Assembly: GCA_039583705.1 (NCBI GenBank)
Contig: JAVKSM010000067.1
Location: forward strand, 1-17,135
Source: JAVKSM01 sp039583705
Lineage (GTDB): Bacteria > Actinomycetota > Actinomycetes > Mycobacteriales > Pseudonocardiaceae
Reading direction: 5' to 3'
DNA: 17,135 nt
The position numbers and the translations under genes were made by a program. A model generated the notes under the pieces. That model saw nothing but the letters and a program-made list of their open reading frames with translations, was not told where the DNA came from and did no database searches. Shown here one piece after another: positions 4,640 to 11,388 of the stretch. Position 1 is the stretch's first letter. The number at the start of each line of letters is the position of its first letter.

Positions 4640-6769
4640 CGGGCACTCGGTCGAGGGGGCCTGCCGGGCGAGCTCGCACACCACCTCCAGCGCGTCGGGG
4701 TTGAGCAGCGCGTCGCGGCTCACGGCGCGCTCGACCGGCGTACCGGTCAGGATCCGCTTGACGGGCACCTCGCTCTTCTTGCCATTGAGGGTGCGCGGCA
4801 CCTCGTCGATGACGACGAACCGGTCGGGGACGTGTCGTGGTGACAGCTCCGCGCGCAGCGCCGACCGTAGCCGGGGTTCGACATCCGCCAACACCGCCCC
4901 GGGTGCCAGCACGAGGAAGCACAGCAGTTCACCTTCCGGCCCGGCAGCGTCTGCTTGTCGAGTACCGGACGCGTGGGCTCCGGACGGGTGAGGTCCGGAC
5001 GTGCGGGTTGCGGACGCGTGGGCTCCGGACGGGTGAGGTCCGGACGTGCGGGTTGCGGACGTAGGGGTTCCGGACGGGTGAGGTCCGGGCGCGCGGGCCC
5101 CGGATGTGTCGATGACAAGGGAGTCCGCAACCTCGGCGAAGCCCTCCACCACACGGTAGAACTCGGCGGTCCCCATTCGCACGCCGCCCCGGTTGAGCGT
5201 CGAGTCACTGCGCCCGTAGATGACGCAGGATCCCCGGGGCGTGATGCGCACCCAGTCCCCGTGCCGCCACACCCCGGGAAAGTCCTCGAAATACGCGGCG
5301 CGCAGCCGGGAGCCGTCCGGGTCGTTCCAGAACATCACCGGCATCGACGGCATCGGCTCGGTGAGCACCAACTCGCCGACCTCGTCCACCACGGACCGCC
5401 CGGCGGCGTCGAAGGCTTCGACGGCCGCGCCGAGGCACCGGCAGGAGATCTCACCCAGCCACACCGGCACGGTCGGGGCCGACCCGACGAAAGCCGTGCA
5501 CAGGTCGGTGCCCCCGGACACCGAGCAGATCTGAATCCGCTCGCCCACCGCCTCGCCGATCCAGGAGAACCCCTCCGGGGAGAGCGGTGAGCCGGTGGAG
5601 CCCAGCGCCCGCAGCGCGGACAGGTCGTGGTCGGCGCCGGGCGTCAGCCCCTCCTTGTGGCACGCCTGCACGAACGAGGCCGACGTCCCGAAGTAGGTCA
5701 CCCGCTCGGCCTCGGCCAGTCCCCAGAGGGTGTCCGCCGTCGGGTGGGTGGGACTGCCGTCGAAGGCGACGACGGTGGCGCCGACGAGCAGGCCGGAGAC
5801 GAGGAGGTTCCACATCATCCAGCCGGTGGTGGTGAACCAGAAGAACCGCTCGCCCGGACCGAGGTCGCAGTGCAGTGCCAGTGACTTGAGGTGCTCCAGG
5901 ACGATGCCGCCGTGTCCCTGCACGATCCCCTTGGGCAGCCCGGTGGTGCCCGAGGAGTACAGCACCCACAGTGGGTGGTCGAAGGGGACGGCGTCGAAAG
6001 CCAACCCCGCGCCGCGGTCGCCGAGCAGTTCGTCCCACGTCAGGGTGCCCTCCAGGGCAGACGCCGTGTAGGGCACGAGGACGGTCTCGCGCAGCGACGG
6101 GATCGCGGCCCGCAGCCCCTCGACCGTGGGGCGGACGTCGACGTGGCGCCCGTTGTAGACATAGCCGTCGACGGCGATGAGGACGGCGGGTTCGATCTGG
6201 CTGAAACGGTCGTGCACCGCGCGGGCCCCGAAGTCCGGGGAGCAGGACGACCACACCGCGCCGAGGCTGGCCGCAGCCAGGAAGGCCACCAGGGTCTGCG
6301 GGCAGTTCGGCGCCAGCGCCACCACCCGGTCGCCGACGCCGACCCCCAACGCCCGCAGCCCGGCCCGGGCGGCGGCCACCTGGGCGCGCAGCGCGCCGTA
6401 ACTCAGCTCCTCGCGTGCCCCGTCCTCCCGGCGGAACACCAGCGCGACGTCGTCGTGCGCCTTGCCGGGACCGGGCGCCAGCGCGTGTTCGGCGTAGTTC
6501 AGCGTCGCACCGGGGAACCACCGTGCGCCCGGCAGTTGGCGGCGGGTCAGGACCGCGGCGGGGGGGTCATGGAACCTGACGCCAAAGAAACGGGCGACCG
6601 CGCCCCAAAATCCCTCCAGGTCACGCACCGACCAGGCGTGCAGCGCGGCGTAGTCGGCCGCTGGCAAGCCGCGCTCGGCGCCCAGCCACTGGGTGAACGC
6701 GGCGAGCCGGCTGCGCCCGGCGACCTCGGGGTCGGGCTGCCAGACGATCCGGGGGACGTCCTCGGGCAT
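4637..6769 (-). CDS. Acetoacetyl-CoA synthetase with repeat insertion
   Basis: A 710-aa adenylate-forming (ANL) enzyme that activates acetoacetate to acetoacetyl-CoA using ATP. It matches acetoacetate-CoA ligase along its length: N-terminal ACAS-type region (FGVRFHDPP, PGARWFPGATLNYAEH), phosphate-binding A3 motif YSSGTTGLPKGIVQGHGG, GWMMWN, hinge region GRSDSTLNRGGVRMGT and C-terminal catalytic lysine motif LNGKKSEVPVKR near residue 663. Between the hinge strand (about residue 550) and GELLCFLVLAPG, an extra roughly 50-residue segment rich in Ser, Gly, Pro, His and Thr is encoded by a tandem repeat (see 4966-5115). This is a surface-loop position in ANL C-terminal domains, so activity is probably kept. 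The ATG at 6769 lies 28 bp after the DLH-like gene, suggesting an operon. It may feed ketone-body or polyester-derived acetoacetate into acyl-CoA pools. Confidence 0.92.
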   Translation of the reverse strand: MPEDVPRIVWQPDPEVAGRSRLAAFTQWLGAERGLPAADYAALHAWSVRDLEGFWGAVARFFGVRFHDPPAAVLTRRQLPGARWFPGATLNYAEHALAPGPGKAHDDVALVFRREDGAREELSYGALRAQVAAARAGLRALGVGVGDRVVALAPNCPQTLVAFLAAASLGAVWSSCSPDFGARAVHDRFSQIEPAVLIAVDGYVYNGRHVDVRPTVEGLRAAIPSLRETVLVPYTASALEGTLTWDELLGDRGAGLAFDAVPFDHPLWVLYSSGTTGLPKGIVQGHGGIVLEHLKSLALHCDLGPGERFFWFTTTGWMMWNLLVSGLLVGATVVAFDGSPTHPTADTLWGLAEAERVTYFGTSASFVQACHKEGLTPGADHDLSALRALGSTGSPLSPEGFSWIGEAVGERIQICSVSGGTDLCTAFVGSAPTVPVWLGEISCRCLGAAVEAFDAAGRSVVDEVGELVLTEPMPSMPVMFWNDPDGSRLRAAYFEDFPGVWRHGDWVRITPRGSCVIYGRSDSTLNRGGVRMGTAEFYRVVEGFAEVADSLVIDTSGARAPGPHPSGTPTSATRTSGPHPSGAHASATRTSGPHPSGAHASGTRQADAAGPEGELLCFLVLAPGAVLADVEPRLRSALRAELSPRHVPDRFVVIDEVPRTLNGKKSEVPVKRILTGTPVERAVSRDALLNPDALEVVCELARQAPSTECP
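4966..5115. repeat. In-frame minisatellite: 15-bp units in 45-bp higher-order copies
   Basis: Ten consecutive 15-bp units, most starting CGGACG, run from 4966 to 5115. Three different units (CGGACGCGTGGGCTC, CGGACGGGTGAGGTC, CGGACGTGCGGGTTG) form a 45-bp block that is perfectly duplicated at 4966-5010 and 5011-5055; a third, diverged block covers 5056-5100 and a decayed unit ends the array. The periods are multiples of three, so the synthetase reading frame is preserved. It encodes the 15-residue repeat ATRTSGPHPSGAHAS. Confidence 0.95.
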
Positions 6770-6797
6770 GCGCCCAGTTCTAGCCCATGCCCACCGG

Positions 6798-7493
6798 TCA
6801 GCGAAGGTGGGAGTCGAACCAGTTCAGGGTGCGGATCCAGGCGTCCTCGGCGACCGCCGGGTCGGCGTCGAAGCGGTAGCTGGCGTCGGGGTAGGTGACG
6901 ACGTCGCTCGCGACCTGGGCGGCGCCCACCGCGTCGCGCAGCTTCTCCACCTCCTGCGGCGGGATGCCCTCGGTCCGCTCGCCGTAGAGCCCGAGCCACG
7001 GGCACGTGAGCTCCGGGGCGACCTCCACCAGGGACGGCAGACTGTCCGACAGCGGCGCGGTGATCCCCGCGCCGGATACCGTCACGGCCGCGCCCAGCGA
7101 CCGGCTGGCCGCCACCACCAGCGCCACCGACCCCCCGAGGTCGAAGCCGATGACGCCCATCCGGTCCGAGGTGACACCGCGTTCGGCGAGCCAACTGAAG
7201 GCGGCGTCGGAGTCGGCCAGCACGGACTCCCCGGAGAGCCGGCTCACCCGGTCGCGGACGTCCTCGTCACCGGCGACCTCGTCGGTGCCTTCCCGGTGGT
7301 AGAGGTGGGGCGCGACCACCAGCCAGCCCTCGCTGGCCAGACCGAGCACCAGCTCCCGGACCGCGTCGGTGACTCCTCGGGCCTCGTGCAGCACGACGAT
7401 GCCGCCGCGCACCGGGCTGTCCGGCTCGGCGACGGTGAGGCGTAGCTCGCTCCCGTCAACGAGGGGAAGCGTCTCGGTGCGGGTCTCGGTCAT
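6798..7493 (-). CDS. Dienelactone hydrolase-fold protein lacking the catalytic triad
   Basis: A 231-aa alpha/beta-hydrolase of the dienelactone hydrolase (DLH) family, usual length for the family. Recognisable elements are GIVVLHEARG (strand and conserved Glu37), YHREG, the nucleophile elbow region GVIGFDLGGSVAL, the LYGERTEGIPPQEVE strand and YPDASYRFDADP near the end. In active DLHs the elbow is GxCxGG, the Asp lies in GxxDxxxP and the His in a xHxF motif. Here those positions are D118, T174 and Y206, so Cys, Asp and His all appear to be replaced. The ATG at 7493 (MTETRTETLP) is preferred; the open frame continues 23 codons upstream but the extra residues do not resemble the family. It is first in a likely operon with the acetoacetyl-CoA synthetase. 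It may be a non-enzymatic or altered-chemistry member. Confidence 0.85.
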   Translation of the reverse strand: MTETRTETLPLVDGSELRLTVAEPDSPVRGGIVVLHEARGVTDAVRELVLGLASEGWLVVAPHLYHREGTDEVAGDEDVRDRVSRLSGESVLADSDAAFSWLAERGVTSDRMGVIGFDLGGSVALVVAASRSLGAAVTVSGAGITAPLSDSLPSLVEVAPELTCPWLGLYGERTEGIPPQEVEKLRDAVGAAQVASDVVTYPDASYRFDADPAVAEDAWIRTLNWFDSHLR

Positions 7494-7557
7494 GCCCAGA
7501 GCCAACCAGACCAAGCGTCTACCGGGAAAACCCTGTGACCGTCCCGGGGGTGTCGAT

Positions 7558-7576
7558 TTCACCCGGAACGGGTGAA
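7558..7576. promoter_or_regulatory. Perfect 19-bp palindrome in the DLH/pat divergent region
   Basis: TTCACCCG-GAA-CGGGTGAA has two perfect 8-bp arms around a 3-bp centre. It lies 65 bp upstream of the DLH-like gene and 30 bp upstream of the pat ATG, overlapping the expected -35 position of pat. Form and location fit an operator for a dimeric regulator acting on one or both divergent genes. The cognate regulator is unknown; none is encoded next to it. Confidence 0.55.
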
Positions 7577-7593
7577 GGGAGGGCTCCCACCGA

Positions 7594-7599
7594 TAGCGT
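7594..7599 (+). promoter_or_regulatory. Candidate -10 element of pat (leaderless start)
   Basis: TAGCGT matches the actinobacterial TANNNT -10 motif and ends 7 nt before the pat ATG at 7607, the spacing expected if transcription starts at the A of ATG. A weak -35 (GGTGAA, 7571-7576) lies 17 nt upstream. The only purine-rich site (AAGGGAGGG, 7575-7583) is 23 nt from the ATG, too far for a normal ribosome site, which favours a leaderless transcript. Confidence 0.4.
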
Positions 7600-7619
7600 G
7601 CCCGCTATGAGCGGGCACG
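7597..7619. repeat. Inverted repeat with the pat start codon in its loop
   Basis: CGTGCCCGCT and AGCGGGCACG are perfect 10-bp inverted arms separated only by ATG, the proposed pat start codon (7607-7609). As DNA it is a symmetrical operator-like site at the transcription start. As RNA from a longer transcript it would place the AUG in a tight triloop on a GC-rich stem and hinder initiation. Confidence 0.6.
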
Positions 7620-8677
7620 TGCGGGACGACCTCGCCACGCTGCCGGGCTACGTCCCCGGCAAGGTCGTGGCAGGGGCGATCAAACTGGCGAGCAACGAGG
7701 TCACGTCGCCGCCGCCGAGGCACGTGCAGGCCGCGATCGTGGAGGCCGCCGCCGCCGGCAACCGCTACCCCGACATGGGCGCCCAGGTGTTGCGTGAGCG
7801 CCTGAGGGCGCTCACCGGAGTGGCGGGCGAGCGGATCGCCGTCGGCTGCGGGTCGGTGAGCCTGTGCCAGCAGCTCGTGCAGGCCACCTGCACGCCCTCG
7901 GACGAGGTGCTTTTCGGCTGGCGCTCGTTCGAGGCGTACCCGATCATCACCGGGATCGTGGGAGCCAGGCCCCACCCCGTCGCCCTCACCGCCGGAGGGG
8001 TCCACGACCTCGCCGCCATGGCCGCCGCGATCACACCGGCCACCCGGCTGGTGTTCGTCTGCAACCCCAACAACCCCACCGGCACCGCGGTCCGGCGCGA
8101 CGAGCTGGTGCGGTTCCTGGACGCGGTGCCGCCGGGGGTCGTGGTGGCGCTGGACGAGGCCTACCACGAGTTCGTCACCGACCCGGCGGTCCCCGACGGC
8201 CTTGACCTGGCGGCCGGTCGCGACAACGTCGTCGTGCTGCGCACCTTCTCCAAGGCCTACCGGCTCGCCGGGCTGCGGGTCGGGTGGTGCGTCGGGGCGC
8301 CGGAGATCGTGGCCGCGCTGCACAAGGTGTACGTGCCGTTCTCGGTCAGCGCCGTGGCGCAGGCGGCGGCGGTCGCCGCGCTGGACGTCGCCGACGAGCT
8401 GCTCGCCTCCTGTGCCGAGGTCGCCGACGAGCGGGAGCGGGTGCGCGCGGCCCTGCTCGGCGCCGGCTACGACGTCCCGCCGTCGCAGGCGAATTTCTTC
8501 TGGCTGCCGCTCGGTGAGGACACCGCCGCGTTCGCCGGGCACTGCCTGGACCAGAAGGTGGTCGTGCGCCCGTTCCCCGGGGACGGCGCCCGGGTGACGG
8601 TCGGGACCCCGGAGGAGAACGACGTGTTCCTCACCGCGGCGCGATCCTGGCGGCACAGCCGCCGGGCCGGCCCATGA
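7607..8677 (+). CDS. pat: Aromatic/histidinol-phosphate-type aminotransferase (Pat)
   Basis: A 356-aa fold-type I PLP-dependent aminotransferase of the HisC/Pat subgroup. Family markers in order: GYVPGK near the start, IKLASNE, NRYPDMGAQ, WRSFEAYPII, VCNPNNPTGTA, ALDEAYHEFV (PLP-contacting Asp and Tyr), TFSKAYRLAGLRVGW with the Schiff-base lysine in SKA, and a C-terminal VVRPFPGDGARVTVGTPEEN with the substrate-carboxylate Arg region. The NRYPDMG and SFEAYP motifs are typical of the actinobacterial Pat (second HisC) proteins that transaminate aromatic amino acids. The ATG at 7607 is favoured by homology; an in-frame GTG at 7598 is an alternative. Transcription is divergent from the DLH-like gene, and its stop ends 2 bp before the end of the convergent methyltransferase gene. 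Confidence 0.9.
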   Translation: MSGHVRDDLATLPGYVPGKVVAGAIKLASNEVTSPPPRHVQAAIVEAAAAGNRYPDMGAQVLRERLRALTGVAGERIAVGCGSVSLCQQLVQATCTPSDEVLFGWRSFEAYPIITGIVGARPHPVALTAGGVHDLAAMAAAITPATRLVFVCNPNNPTGTAVRRDELVRFLDAVPPGVVVALDEAYHEFVTDPAVPDGLDLAAGRDNVVVLRTFSKAYRLAGLRVGWCVGAPEIVAALHKVYVPFSVSAVAQAAAVAALDVADELLASCAEVADERERVRAALLGAGYDVPPSQANFFWLPLGEDTAAFAGHCLDQKVVVRPFPGDGARVTVGTPEENDVFLTAARSWRHSRRAGP

Positions 8678-8679
8678 CG

Positions 8680-9828
8680 TCAACCTCGATCGAGCTCCCA
8701 CACCAGACCGCCGGTCGGGTCGTCGAGCCAGACCGTCTGGCGCCGCGGCGTCGCGGTGAGGCCGAAGCGCTCCCAGCCGGGCCGGCCGGCCCGCAGCCAC
8801 GTCTGGTGAGCGTGCTCGACGTGCTGCCAGAGCCGGTGGGTGCCCTGTTCCCAGACCAGGTGAGCGCCCGTGGGCTCAGGGCGACGCGCAAGCTCGGCCC
8901 AGGAGCCGTCCGAGGCGTAGAGGAAGACGTCGTCGGGCTCCCGATCAGGTGCCAGGGTGCACCCGTACCTGACGTCCGCCGGCATGGCAAGCGCGGCGAG
9001 GAACCACCAGGTCGGTTCCTCCCAGGGTCGGGCATACCCGATCGTGCTGACTCGGGGCTCGACCGCGTCACGGTCGCGTACCGGAGGAGTGGCGGGGCGC
9101 TCCGCAGGACGTCGCATGGCCATGAAGTTGGCCCAGGTGCGGTCGAACCGCCCCTCGACCTGACACCCAGCGCGGCGCAGTGACGCGAGGTTACCGGCCG
9201 CGATACCGCGTTTGACGTCTGCCAGGATGAGTCCACCGTCCGTGAGCTGCTCGACCCACGCCCACGGCACCACCGGAACGGCGCAGGTGGCGATGATCCG
9301 ATCAAAGGGAGCGCATTCCGCCAGGCCTGTGGCGCCGTCGCCGGCCACCAGAGTCGGCCGACAGCCGATGCGAGCCAGTCGGTCCCGGGCCTGCGCGACG
9401 AGCTCGGCGTCGATGTCGATCGAGAACACCTGCCGGTCGCCCAACCGGTGACACAGCAGCGCGGCGGTGTACCCCGTGCCGGTACCGATCTCAAGTACCC
9501 GGCTCGAGTCGTGGACATCGAGCGCTTCGAGCATCCGGGTCATCAGTCCCGGGGTCGAGGTGGACGACAGCGGTCCCTCTCCCTCCCAGGAGCCACCGGG
9601 ACCAATCTTGACGTATAACCCGGAATTCGAGTAGATTCTGTCGAGGCCGTTCGCCTGGCTGGATATTTTCTCCCAGCGACTGGTGGCTGGATCGTATTCG
9701 TAGAAATAGGGCACCAACTCGTGTCGCGGCACCCCCTGTACCGCTGCGATCCACTCGGGGGACCACAACTTCCCCCGCTCGACCAGGTCGGATGCCAGAC
9801 GTGCGGCCTTGTCCTTCCAGTCGGTCAC
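8680..9828 (-). CDS. PIMT-like methyltransferase of ATP-grasp peptide maturase system
   Basis: A 382-aa protein with a protein-L-isoaspartate O-methyltransferase (PCMT) core: GPLSSTSTPGLMTRMLEALD corresponds to the PIMT substrate loop, VLEIGTGTGYTAALL (residues 111-125) is the SAM-binding motif I, FSIDID is motif II, and LVAGDGATGL and FDRIIATCAV follow. A C-terminal extension of about 100 residues, Trp-rich and ending LDDPTGGLVWELDRG, is typical of the methyltransferases found beside SAV_5884-type ATP-grasp ligases. In studied graspetides (fuscimiditide, amycolimiditide) such enzymes methylate a core Asp that then closes to an aspartimide; repair of damaged proteins is the alternative role. 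The GTG at 9828 is chosen because GTGA overlaps the stop of the ATP-grasp gene, implying translational coupling. It is third in the precursor-ligase-methyltransferase operon. Confidence 0.9.
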   Translation of the reverse strand: MTDWKDKAARLASDLVERGKLWSPEWIAAVQGVPRHELVPYFYEYDPATSRWEKISSQANGLDRIYSNSGLYVKIGPGGSWEGEGPLSSTSTPGLMTRMLEALDVHDSSRVLEIGTGTGYTAALLCHRLGDRQVFSIDIDAELVAQARDRLARIGCRPTLVAGDGATGLAECAPFDRIIATCAVPVVPWAWVEQLTDGGLILADVKRGIAAGNLASLRRAGCQVEGRFDRTWANFMAMRRPAERPATPPVRDRDAVEPRVSTIGYARPWEEPTWWFLAALAMPADVRYGCTLAPDREPDDVFLYASDGSWAELARRPEPTGAHLVWEQGTHRLWQHVEHAHQTWLRAGRPGWERFGLTATPRRQTVWLDDPTGGLVWELDRG

Positions 9829-10781
9829 GGGTTCCCCGTCTCCAGCAGGTCCGCGAGGGCCGGCGTCACCGGGACGTGTACCTGTTCCTCCAACCATCGG
9901 TACTGACCTCCGGGATTTATCTCCAGGAAGTACCACTCCTGGTCAGGCCCGACGACGAAGTCGAACGCGCCGTATCGGAGTCCGAGCGACCGCATGACCC
10001 GGCCTATGCCCGCAATGACCGTGGCCGGCGGGTCGACCACCTCATAGGACAGGGCAGTGTAGTCGCTGCGCCAGTCCACCCGCGCTGCCGCGCTGTGCGC
10101 ATGGATCGCCACGGCGAACACGGAGTCCGCTACGGCGATCACTCGCGCTTCGTGCTCCTTGGCGACCCACTGCTGAAACTGGTGCGCAGTGTGCTCCAAG
10201 CCGCCGAGATCTGTTAGGTGGTCATCGGTGAGACATTCCGTGTAGGCGACCCTGCGTCCCCCGGCCTCGTGGATTGCTGGTGATCCGAGCATCTTGGTGA
10301 CGACCTCACCATGCCGGTGCGCGAACCGGCGCATGGCCTGCTGGCTGTTGGTGATCAGCGTGGCCGGGACGAGCAGGCCGGCGTCCGCGGCGACCGCGAG
10401 TTGCAGAGGTTTGTAGGCAGCCGTTGCGGCGAGGTCTGGTCGGTCGACCCAGAGCACCGGGAGGGAGAACAGGACGCCACCCAGGCCGAGCTTGGCTTCG
10501 GTGTGCGCGTGTTGCCGTTCTGGTCCGGTGAGCCCCTTCGGGAACCGGAAGGTGTTCGGCGAGCGCCACCAGACCGACCTCACCTCTCCCAGCGCGACGC
10601 GGTGTCGTGGTGTCACCAGCTCACCGGTCCACCGGCCGGACTGAAACTCCGCGTCGAGTTGCATCTGGACGGGGAACCACTCGGTATTGATCCTCACGGC
10701 CGGCACATCGCGCTTATCGAGTTCGACCACCACGGCGTCGGCGCTGGGGTCGAGGTCATCGGCGAGGATCAGCACGGTCAC
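9825..10781 (-). CDS. ATP-grasp graspetide ligase (SAV_5884-type)
   Basis: A 318-aa ATP-grasp enzyme of the RiPP macrocyclase group. Features in order: Rossmann-like N-terminus MTVLILADDLD; WWRSPNTFRFP near residue 72, a peptide-contacting region in graspetide ligases; YKPLQLAVAADAGLLVPATL with K124; K163 in VTKMLG; the adenine-binding segment near QQWVAKEHEARVIAV; the DWRSDY motif (236-241); and metal-binding acids D274, E287 and N289 in GAFDFVVGPDQEWYFLEINP. The family uses ATP to activate Asp/Glu side chains in the precursor and join them to Thr/Ser hydroxyls (esters) or Lys amines (amides). The start is GTG at 10781, overlapping the precursor stop as GTGA. No protease or transporter gene follows, so leader removal and export must be provided elsewhere. 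Confidence 0.93.
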   Translation of the reverse strand: MTVLILADDLDPSADAVVVELDKRDVPAVRINTEWFPVQMQLDAEFQSGRWTGELVTPRHRVALGEVRSVWWRSPNTFRFPKGLTGPERQHAHTEAKLGLGGVLFSLPVLWVDRPDLAATAAYKPLQLAVAADAGLLVPATLITNSQQAMRRFAHRHGEVVTKMLGSPAIHEAGGRRVAYTECLTDDHLTDLGGLEHTAHQFQQWVAKEHEARVIAVADSVFAVAIHAHSAAARVDWRSDYTALSYEVVDPPATVIAGIGRVMRSLGLRYGAFDFVVGPDQEWYFLEINPGGQYRWLEEQVHVPVTPALADLLETGNP

Positions 10782-11152
10782 GGCACGACCGGCTGGTCAG
10801 GGCAGTAGTCGTTGACATAGTCCTCGGCGCTGGGCGGATCCTCGCCGTCGACTGGAGGCGTGGTCGGCGCGGTCGGTGGGCCTGCCATGGGCGATGTCGT
10901 CGAGGTTCCGCTCCATGACCGCAGCGTGAGAAGCGGGACGCCGGACACGCTCACGCCCACCTGCCGCTCGTGGTCGTAGTGCCAGCCAGTGCGCCATCCG
11001 CCCGGACGCAGCACCTCCCCCATCCGCCGGAGACCCCAGGGGCGCAGGCCGTGCTGGGACGGAGCGTCGGTGGGGGCTGTAGTGGTGGTGGACGCTGCGA
11101 GCGGGAACCGGCCGCTACCAGACGCGAGAGGATCATCAAGGAAACCAACCAT
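10778..11152 (-). CDS. Graspetide (ATP-grasp RiPP) precursor peptide
   Basis: A 124-aa precursor. The leader has FPL near residue 16 and the conserved LRPWGLRRMGEV segment (36-47) that marks ATP-grasp-target precursors of the SAV_5884 system, then a WHYDHERQVGVSVSGVPLL stretch (57-75). The C-terminal core region (about 80-124) contains hydroxyl donors T83, S84, T85, T86, S87, T94, T97 and T98, a Pro-rich spacer, and acid candidates D102, E104, D105, E110, D111, D115 and D119, ending NDYCPDQPVVP. There is no Lys in the core, so ester links are expected. D102-G103 is the only Asp-Gly and the best aspartimide candidate. The ATG at 11152 has a good ribosome site (GGAAAGGA, 8 nt spacing). Precursors I know of this type are shorter, so the length and core look unusual. 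Confidence 0.88.
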   Translation of the reverse strand: MVGFLDDPLASGSGRFPLAASTTTTAPTDAPSQHGLRPWGLRRMGEVLRPGGWRTGWHYDHERQVGVSVSGVPLLTLRSWSGTSTTSPMAGPPTAPTTPPVDGEDPPSAEDYVNDYCPDQPVVP

Positions 11153-11388
11153 GAGGAGCGTCCTTTCCGGTGTGTCGCCGGAGCCTATAGCTGGATCGTC
11201 GGCACGACCTCACCACTGCGCCGGGATGACCCCGTTGCTGGAGTCGGTCGGCAAGGCCGTAACCTGCATACAACCGTGCGTAGTCGTCTGGAGCCAGGGC
11301 GGAAACGAGGCAGATCTGAGGCATCGGTGGTGCGTAACCGCTCTGATCCGCTATACAAGGGAGCGGAGCACGACGACAGGAGGCCCAG
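11153..11388. promoter_or_regulatory. Divergent promoter region of the graspetide locus
   Basis: 236 bp separate the precursor and the XRE-family regulator and must contain both promoters. Visible candidates are a minus-strand TATAGG at 11184-11189 (about 30 nt before the precursor ATG) and a plus-strand TATACA at 11352-11357 (about 32 nt before the regulator ATG). Neither has a convincing -35 box. The 7-mer CGTAACC appears at 11258-11264 and 11333-11339. No clear regulator palindrome was found by eye. The assignments are weak apart from the region itself. Confidence 0.45.

Noticed and set aside
4955..5115. Regularly repeated units resembling a CRISPR or direct-repeat array
   Set aside because: The units are contiguous 15-bp repeats without unique spacers and lie in frame in a well-matched enzyme gene; no cas genes are present.
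11136..11324. A 62-codon minus-strand frame upstream of and overlapping the graspetide precursor start
   Set aside because: No ribosome site and no recognisable motif; it overlaps the start of the well-supported precursor in another frame and spans the promoter region.
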